A stretch of DNA of 64,000 bases. Origin: Pseudomonas fluorescens (GTDB taxonomy: Bacteria > Pseudomonadota > Gammaproteobacteria > Pseudomonadales > Pseudomonadaceae). The stretch's first letter is position 1, and every line of letters begins with the position of its first letter. Both the position numbers and the translations under genes were made by a program. A model generated the notes under the pieces. The model saw only the letters and a list, made by a program, of their open reading frames with translations. It was not told the origin of the DNA and searched no databases. Below, piece by piece: positions 59,366 to 64,000 of this stretch. The stretch is taken from contig NZ_CP012830.1 of assembly GCF_001307155.1 (NCBI RefSeq), forward strand, positions 4,152,501 through 4,216,500, in the 5' to 3' direction.

Positions 59366-59764
59366 TTATTTATAAAGGTCCGAAAGGGTCAACAAGTTTA
59401 TAAATTCAGATTGTTTCAGTGGCTTTGCCAAATAACCAAGTAATGGCAGTCGTTGTTCATGTGCATTTTTTTTCAAGGTGTCCAGTTCGGTTGAGTCAAG
59501 GCTGCTCAGGATGATTGCCTGTCGTATCAGGCCCTGGTGGCTGGCAATACCGATCAAGTCGAGGCCGCAGAGGTCTGGCAGGCATTGATCGCACAGCAGT
59601 ATTTCGAAGGGGGGCTGCACATGTCTCAACGTTTGTAATGCATTTTCGGCATTATCTACGGCGGTGACTTGAGTAAAACCGTAACTTTCAAGCAGGTATT
59701 GGGTTGCTTTCAGCTGAAAAGGATGGTCCTCCACCAGCATGATGCGCAGATCGTAGTTGAACAT
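59366..59764 (-). CDS. Stand-alone receiver-domain protein
   Basis: The 132-residue protein is one receiver domain and nothing else: acidic pair Glu12-Asp13, phospho-acceptor Asp59 (EILLCDQCLPDL), conserved Ser87 (IILSS) and Lys114 (YLAKPL). There is no output domain, and the frame closes with a clean TAA. It resembles the N-terminal receiver of RocR from the P. aeruginosa Roc system, whose EAL domain would follow at this point. The ATG at 59764 has GGAAAG just upstream; ATG 59776 is an alternative. It may act as a phosphate sink or decoy for the neighbouring sensor's HPt. Confidence 0.82.
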   Translation of the reverse strand: MFNYDLRIMLVEDHPFQLKATQYLLESYGFTQVTAVDNAENALQTLRHVQPPFEILLCDQCLPDLCGLDLIGIASHQGLIRQAIILSSLDSTELDTLKKNAHEQRLPLLGYLAKPLKQSEFINLLTLSDLYK

Positions 59765-59913
59765 ATAGCTTTCCATGTGGAGGGTCGAACTGCGGTGGGT
59801 GTCGGAAACAGCGTTGTCGGTTTAATCCGTACTGTCTTGTTTGCCGTTGCTGGAGCTATATCGGCTGTAAGGCCGCCAATTCTATTGTTCAGGATAGAGT
59901 GATTATTTCGTGT

Positions 59914-59948
59914 GTATACAGAGCAAACGATCAGTTTGCTCTGTATAC
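59914..59948. repeat. Perfect 15-bp inverted repeat
   Basis: GTATACAGAGCAAAC (59914-59928), spacer GATCA, and GTTTGCTCTGTATAC (59934-59948). It sits between dgt and the receiver gene, both on the minus strand. No T-run follows on either side, so it is not a typical terminator. A small palindrome GGGAGATTCTCCC follows at 59955-59967. Confidence 0.75.
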
Positions 59949-60032
59949 GATGTAGGGAGATTCTCCCGGTACTACAAAGTGTGGGGAGATCAGCCGTCAC
60001 GGAATATTTCGGGGCGACCGATCAATGGATTT

Positions 60033-61364
60033 TTAGTGGTGACTGGAGCGTCCGGTCATTTCCAGTGCCATTTCGCTGGCATAGCTGTCGGTCATTCCGG
60101 CGATGAAGTCGATCATGCGTAAAAACGAGTTATGCAAAGGACCGTGCGGGTCGGGTGCATTATTACCCAGCAGATCGAGTATGCGACGATTCTTGAATGA
60201 AGCCGTACGACCGCCGTGCTGTTCCAGTGCCGCCCCACAAAAGCCATTCAACAGAATTTCCAGCGTGGTGTAAGCGCCGATTTCATGCAGGGTTTTGCGC
60301 TTGTCCTGGAAGATTTTTTTACGCGCCATGTCTTTGGCATTCAGTACGCAACGCTTGGCGGGCCCGTGCATGTGTTCCACCAGATCGCCGTGAAGGGTGC
60401 CGGCCAATAGCGCGTCCTGTTGCTCGACGAATGCCCGTGCCGCAGCGTTGGTCAGGTGCTCGATGGCTTTACCGCGAAGAATCGCCAGTTTGCGGCGACG
60501 CGAGTCATCGGGGCCGAGTAGGCGGTAGGTTTCCGGCAGATCATCACCCACCAGGCCGAGCAACAGGGACTCCACCTCGGCGTACTCCAGAAGCTCCATC
60601 TCCAGGCCATCTTCAAGGTCGATCAAGGCGTAGCAGATGTCGTCGGCGGCTTCCATCAGGTAGACCAGAGGATGTCGAGCCCAGCGCTGCTCCTCGAGTT
60701 GAGGCAGGCCGAGTTTCTGGGCGATCTGCTCCAGCAGGGGCAGTTCGCTCTGATAGCAACCGAACTTGTGTTTTTTGTAACCCAGCGAATCGGCATGGCG
60801 CGCGGTCCACGGGTATTTCAGATAAGTGCCCAGCGTTGCGTAAGTCAGCCGTGTACCGCCGTCAAACTGGTGGTATTCCAGTTGGGTCAGAACCCGGAAG
60901 CCTTGGGCATTGCCTTCGAAGTTGAGGAAATCGTTGCGTTCGACTTCGCTCATGGCGTCCAGCCAGCCTTTGCCCGCGGCTTGCTGGAACCAGTAGCGGA
61001 TGGCGTCTTCACCCGAGTGGCCGAAGGGTGGGTTGCCAATGTCGTGGGCCAGGCACGCTGACTGCACCACCATGCCCAGATCGCTAGGCTCGCACCAGTC
61101 GGGCAGGGCGCTGCGGATGGTTTCACCGACGCGCATGCCCAATGAGCGGCCCACACAACTGACTTCCAGTGAGTGGGTCAGGCGCGTGTGGATATGGTCA
61201 TTGCTGGACACCGGGTGAACCTGGGTCTTGCGCCCAAGACGGCGGAAGGCGCCGGAGAAAATGACCCGGTCGTGGTCTTTATGGAAAGGGCTGCGACCGA
61301 GCTCTTCCGGGCTGTGTAGCGGTTTTCCGAGGCGTTCACGATTAAGCAGGGTATGCCAATCCAA
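60033..61364 (-). CDS. dgt: Deoxyguanosine triphosphate triphosphohydrolase
   Basis: Dgt splits dNTPs, mainly dGTP, to nucleoside and triphosphate. The 443-residue HD-domain protein has the conserved set RRLGRKTQVHPVSSNDHIHTRLTHSLE and CLAHDIGNPPFGHSGEDA carrying the metal-binding H...HD residues, and a later conserved aspartate (ADDICYALIDLEDG). The start is TTG (61362-61364) with GGAGAA 6 bases upstream; no ATG suits the family N-terminus MDWHTLLNRERLG. Confidence 0.93.
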   Translation of the reverse strand: MDWHTLLNRERLGKPLHSPEELGRSPFHKDHDRVIFSGAFRRLGRKTQVHPVSSNDHIHTRLTHSLEVSCVGRSLGMRVGETIRSALPDWCEPSDLGMVVQSACLAHDIGNPPFGHSGEDAIRYWFQQAAGKGWLDAMSEVERNDFLNFEGNAQGFRVLTQLEYHQFDGGTRLTYATLGTYLKYPWTARHADSLGYKKHKFGCYQSELPLLEQIAQKLGLPQLEEQRWARHPLVYLMEAADDICYALIDLEDGLEMELLEYAEVESLLLGLVGDDLPETYRLLGPDDSRRRKLAILRGKAIEHLTNAAARAFVEQQDALLAGTLHGDLVEHMHGPAKRCVLNAKDMARKKIFQDKRKTLHEIGAYTTLEILLNGFCGAALEQHGGRTASFKNRRILDLLGNNAPDPHGPLHNSFLRMIDFIAGMTDSYASEMALEMTGRSSHH

Positions 61365-61404
61365 GGCAGGTTCTCCGTCAGGTGACTGATTGGGGGCTGT
61401 GGGT

Positions 61405-61749
61405 CTACGGGTCTTTGCGCGAGGAGCCTTGCAGCACCAGCTTGATCAGCGGCAACAGGCTGGTGCCGAGCTGGACTAACCGAGTGACGCTGCTGATGGC
61501 ACCGCCCTTGGCGCCCTTGGCGGTGAGAAAGCCAAGCAAGGTTACGGCGGCGATGCCCCAGAGTGGCGCGTGCTTGATGCCCAGACCCTCCTGAAAACTG
61601 TGCGTCATTCCCCGTACGCGTTGCAAGGGTTCCAGCATCTGCCGGGACTCGTGGCGCATTTCCTGGCGATGCATTTCCATGCGCAAGCGTATCAATGCCT
61701 TGCGCATCTCTTGTCGGGAACTGTTTTTGGGGATTTCAGGCAGGTTCAT
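61405..61749 (-). CDS. Small membrane-associated protein of the YqjD/YqjE cluster
   Basis: The 114-residue protein has an Arg/Glu/Met-rich N-terminal helix (about 10-55) and one hydrophobic segment (about 65-78, LWGIAAVTLLGFLTAKG) before a second weaker one. It resembles the YqjK-like third gene of yqjDEK operons by position. Its ATG overlaps the stop of the previous gene (ATGA at 61746-61749). Function unknown; probably a stress-related membrane protein. Confidence 0.7.
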   Translation of the reverse strand: MNLPEIPKNSSRQEMRKALIRLRMEMHRQEMRHESRQMLEPLQRVRGMTHSFQEGLGIKHAPLWGIAAVTLLGFLTAKGAKGGAISSVTRLVQLGTSLLPLIKLVLQGSSRKDP

Positions 61750-62135
61750 GGCAGCAAGCGCTCCCTGTCGTTCGCCAGCTCTTGAAGGGTGGCATTGAAC
61801 GGTGATGTTTCATCGAAGATCGCCGCTTTCAAGCGCATGCCACAAAAGAGTGCCGCGAGCGCATAGAAAACGCACAGGCCGATGATCCCTGCCAGGCGAT
61901 AAGTGTCCCACAGCAGAATCAACACCAGCGCCGAAAGCCCGATCAACAGCAATAAGGCGAAAACCAGTGCCAGCCCTGCGAACAGCAACAGGCTTACGGT
62001 GCGGGCTTTTTGCTCCTGCAATTCGATGCCGAACAACTCTACATGGCTGTGCAGCAACCCGAGAAAAGCGGCACCCAAGCGTCGCGATGAAGACCCCGTA
62101 CCTGTTTCGGACGAGCCGGATTCATCGATAGCCAT
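61746..62135 (-). CDS. YqjE-like membrane protein (phage holin-like superfamily)
   Basis: The 129-residue protein has two adjacent membrane segments (about 47-70 and 75-100) and short polar ends, which fits PF07332-type YqjE proteins. The databases' name holin-superfamily does not mean a phage gene, as no phage genes surround it. One base separates it from the upstream DUF883 gene. It likely works with YqjD-type proteins in the inner membrane. Confidence 0.8.
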   Translation of the reverse strand: MAIDESGSSETGTGSSSRRLGAAFLGLLHSHVELFGIELQEQKARTVSLLLFAGLALVFALLLLIGLSALVLILLWDTYRLAGIIGLCVFYALAALFCGMRLKAAIFDETSPFNATLQELANDRERLLP

Positions 62136-62136
62136 A

Positions 62137-62451
62137 TCAGCGCCGCGTCGTCAGCAGGCCAATCAAAAAGCCTACGCCGGCCGCGATGCCAACCGCTTGC
62201 CAAGGGTTGGCCTGAACATAGTCTTCGGTGGCGGTGACAGCTTCCTGGCCGCGTTGGCGCAAGGAATCTTCGGTCAGTTTCAGGGTTTCGCGAGCCCGCT
62301 GCAGGCTTTCGTGAATCTGGCTACGCAACTCATCGGCTTGATCACCGGCCAGTGTCGCAGTGTGTTCCAGCAACCGTTCGGTGTCGCTGACCAATGTTTG
62401 AAAATCTTCCCTGAGGATTTCTTGAGCAGTCTTTTCCGTTTTTCTGGCCAT
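62137..62451 (-). CDS. DUF883 (ElaB/YqjD) membrane-anchored protein
   Basis: The 104-residue protein has an N-terminal amphipathic helical region and a C-terminal membrane anchor (WQAVGIAAGVGFLIGLLTTRR), the hallmark of ElaB/YqjD proteins that bind ribosomes at the inner membrane in stationary phase in E. coli. GGAG 6 bases before ATG 62451 supports the start. It is the first gene of a three-gene operon with YqjE- and YqjK-like genes. Confidence 0.85.
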   Translation of the reverse strand: MARKTEKTAQEILREDFQTLVSDTERLLEHTATLAGDQADELRSQIHESLQRARETLKLTEDSLRQRGQEAVTATEDYVQANPWQAVGIAAGVGFLIGLLTTRR

Positions 62452-62704
62452 GATGATCTCCATTATTGGTGTGTGAAATGTTCGAGTATGAGCCTTGTTC
62501 GAAGGTTCAGTGCTAGGGGCTGTTCTCAAATAGATTCCCCCGCCGCGTTGAGAACCCCCTAATGCCTGGTACAGCTTTTGCTATGTCGTGGTGCGTCAGC
62601 CAGTGCTGTTGTACTGAAACTGGGCGTGCTTCGCGAAAACCTTAACCTAAATAATAGAAACTCGCGCAAACACCCGAGCAACGATCGACCTCAATGAGTT
62701 TTTT

Positions 62705-62792
62705 GCGCCAAAACGGTTCGCCGGAATAAGGGTGGATGCCAAGTCTGGTGTCAACTTGGTGCGTAAATTGTCTCGGCGAACCGCTTTGGTGC
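62705..62792. repeat. Large imperfect inverted repeat around the amt promoter region
   Basis: GCGCCAAAACGGTTCGCCG (62705-62723) and CGGCGAACCGCTTTGGTGC (62774-62792) pair at 17 of 19 positions. Inside, CCAAGT and ACTTGG (62739-62744, 62754-62759) form a second, nested pair. The structure spans the candidate sigma-54 promoter before the ammonium transporter gene. The rest of the 369-base gap (62452-62820) shows no gene. Confidence 0.65.
62756..62771 (+). promoter_or_regulatory. Candidate sigma-54 promoter of the ammonium transporter gene
   Basis: TTGGTGCGTAAATTGT matches the TTGG-N-TTG(C/T) plan with GG and G spaced by ten bases; the expected -12 GC is GT here. Ammonium transporter genes are usually driven by sigma-54 and NtrC under nitrogen limitation. 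Start codon 62821 lies about 50 bases downstream. Confidence 0.35.
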
Positions 62793-62820
62793 TTTTGCGA
62801 CTTTAAGGTCTGCCAACTCC

Positions 62821-64000
62821 ATGGAAAATTTGCAAAGTGCTGTGGACAGCCTGGTCCATAGCTCCAATACGCTGTTCATTCTGATCGGCGCTGTCATGGT
62901 TCTGGCCATGCACGCCGGTTTTGCTTTTCTGGAAGTCGGCACGGTTCGGCAAAAAAACCAGGTCAACGCGTTATCGAAGATCCTCAGTGACTTTGCCATT
63001 TCAACGCTGGCTTACTTCTTTATAGGCTACTGGATTTCCTACGGTGTCACTTTCATGCAACCGGCCGCGGTAATCAGTGCTGATCACGGCTATGGGCTGG
63101 TGAAGTTTTTCTTCCTGCTGACCTTTGCTGCGGCCATTCCGGCCATCATTTCCGGGGGGATTGCCGAGCGCGCACGATTTGTTCCGCAGTTGTGTGCGAC
63201 GGCGTTGATCGTGGCGTTCATTTATCCGTTTTTTGAAGGTGTGGTCTGGAACGGAAACTTCGGTCTGCAGGCCTGGTTGTTGGCACGCTTCGGTGCCGGC
63301 TTCCATGATTTCGCAGGTTCTGTGGTAGTGCATGCCATGGGGGGTTGGCTGGCGTTGGCGGCGGTATTGCTGCTCGGTCCGCGCAATGGTCGGTATCGCG
63401 ACGGGCGCCTGGTGGCGTTTGCGCCGTCGAGTATTCCGTTTCTGGCATTGGGTTCGTGGATTCTCATCGTCGGCTGGTTTGGCTTTAACGTGATGAGCGC
63501 GCAAACCCTGCAAGGCGTCAGCGGTCTGGTGGCCGTCAACTCGTTGATGGCGATGGTCGGCGGCACGGTAGCCGCGTTGATTGTCGGTCGTAACGACCCA
63601 GGGTTCCTGCACAACGGTCCATTGGCCGGGCTGGTGGCAATCTGCGCTGGCTCCGACCTGATGCATCCGGTTGGTGCACTGGTGACCGGAGCCATTGCCG
63701 GTGCCTTGTTTGTCTGGTGTTTCATTGCGGCGCAAAGCCAATGGAAGATCGACGATGTGCTCGGCGTTTGGCCGTTGCATGGTCTTTGTGGTGTTTGGGG
63801 CGGGATTGCCTGCGGGATTTTTGGTCAGAGTGCCTTGGGCGGGCTCGGTGGCGTCAGCCTGATCAGCCAGTTGATAGGCACTGCACTCGGGGTAGCCATA
63901 GCACTGATCGGAGGCTTTGCGGTGTATGGCACGATCAAGCTGTTGCACGGGCTGCGGTTAAGCCAGGAAGAGGAGTATTACGGGGCGGATCTGTCGATCC
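62821..64000 (+). CDS. Ammonium transporter (partial, right end missing)
   Basis: The window shows about 393 residues of an Amt-family protein: MENLQSAVDSLVHSSNTLFILIGAVMVLAMHAGFAFLEVG at the start, ISGGIAERARF, the DFAGSVVVHAMGG signature with the first pore histidine, and WPLHGLCGVWGG with the second. It forms a trimeric channel for ammonium. The coding frame is still open at position 64000, and about eleven membrane segments are already present, so most of the gene is here. No glnK is seen upstream. Confidence 0.93.
   Translation, partial: MENLQSAVDSLVHSSNTLFILIGAVMVLAMHAGFAFLEVGTVRQKNQVNALSKILSDFAISTLAYFFIGYWISYGVTFMQPAAVISADHGYGLVKFFFLLTFAAAIPAIISGGIAERARFVPQLCATALIVAFIYPFFEGVVWNGNFGLQAWLLARFGAGFHDFAGSVVVHAMGGWLALAAVLLLGPRNGRYRDGRLVAFAPSSIPFLALGSWILIVGWFGFNVMSAQTLQGVSGLVAVNSLMAMVGGTVAALIVGRNDPGFLHNGPLAGLVAICAGSDLMHPVGALVTGAIAGALFVWCFIAAQSQWKIDDVLGVWPLHGLCGVWGGIACGIFGQSALGGLGGVSLISQLIGTALGVAIALIGGFAVYGTIKLLHGLRLSQEEEYYGADLSI

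Noticed and set aside
59914..59948. Rho-independent terminator for dgt.
   Set aside because: The stem is perfect but no T-run follows on either strand, so it is reported only as an inverted repeat.
61746..62135. Phage holin.
   Set aside because: Only the name of the protein superfamily suggests phage; the surrounding yqjD/yqjE-type operon is chromosomal and no other phage genes are near.
1..64000. tRNA, rRNA, CRISPR arrays, insertion sequences or attachment sites.
   Set aside because: None was found by eye on either strand; repeated sequences are REP-class palindromes without spacers of regular length or transposase genes.

Overview
The window is a densely coded, GC-rich stretch of a Pseudomonas chromosome, most like the P. 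fluorescens group. This rests on recognisable proteins (OprI, EarP with an Arg-type EF-P, an OspR/glutathione peroxidase pair, a SagS-like hybrid kinase, type I and type II DAHP synthases), on gene neighbourhoods that match what is known from P. aeruginosa, and on many short palindromic REP elements between genes. No tRNA, rRNA, CRISPR array, insertion sequence or prophage was seen. The last gene runs off the right edge.

Layout. 1-2.1 kb: a small DUF2897 membrane protein and an ethanolamine-type permease. 2.1-10.4 kb: the complete high-affinity K+ system kdpFABC-kdpDE, with a candidate KdpE box upstream and REP hairpins on both sides of kdpC. 10.5-19.0 kb: patatin-like phospholipase, lipoprotein, CHAD protein, thioesterase, chemoreceptor, TatD, MltF-type lytic transglycosylase, DoxX. 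19.1-26.7 kb: a possible 29-residue peptide gene, greB, an ABC exporter pair divergent from tesA, an L,D-transpeptidase convergent with the major lipoprotein gene oprI, then a ~600-base non-coding region. 26.7-35.1 kb: type I DAHP synthase, PilZ and thioredoxin-like genes whose start codons overlap, PanE-like reductase, nucleotidase, USP, cysB, Gre-like factor, earP-efp. 35.2-42.0 kb: ohr/ohrR, TauE exporter, LysR, DUF1127, YcaQ-type DNA glycosylase, type II DAHP synthase, spermidine-synthase-like protein. 42.2-49.2 kb: crotonase, DEAD-box helicase, YgiD-like dioxygenase, thiopurine methyltransferase, htpX, alaA-type aminotransferase.

49.4-54.7 kb is an oxidative-damage cluster: msrB, glutathione peroxidase, its OhrR-family regulator ospR, sagS, an AAA protein and free-Met-sulfoxide reductase. 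A 22-bp perfect palindrome lies in front of gpx. 54.8-59.8 kb is a Roc/Bvg/Evg-like phosphorelay: a 1209-residue hybrid sensor, a LuxR-type response regulator with a 14-bp palindrome upstream, and a stand-alone receiver protein where a REC-EAL RocR-type protein might be expected. This is the least ordinary part of the window. 60.0-64.0 kb: dgt, a yqjD/yqjE-type stress membrane operon, and an ammonium transporter whose promoter region sits inside a large imperfect inverted repeat.

Start codons were chosen from Shine-Dalgarno spacing and family alignment from memory. No database search was run.
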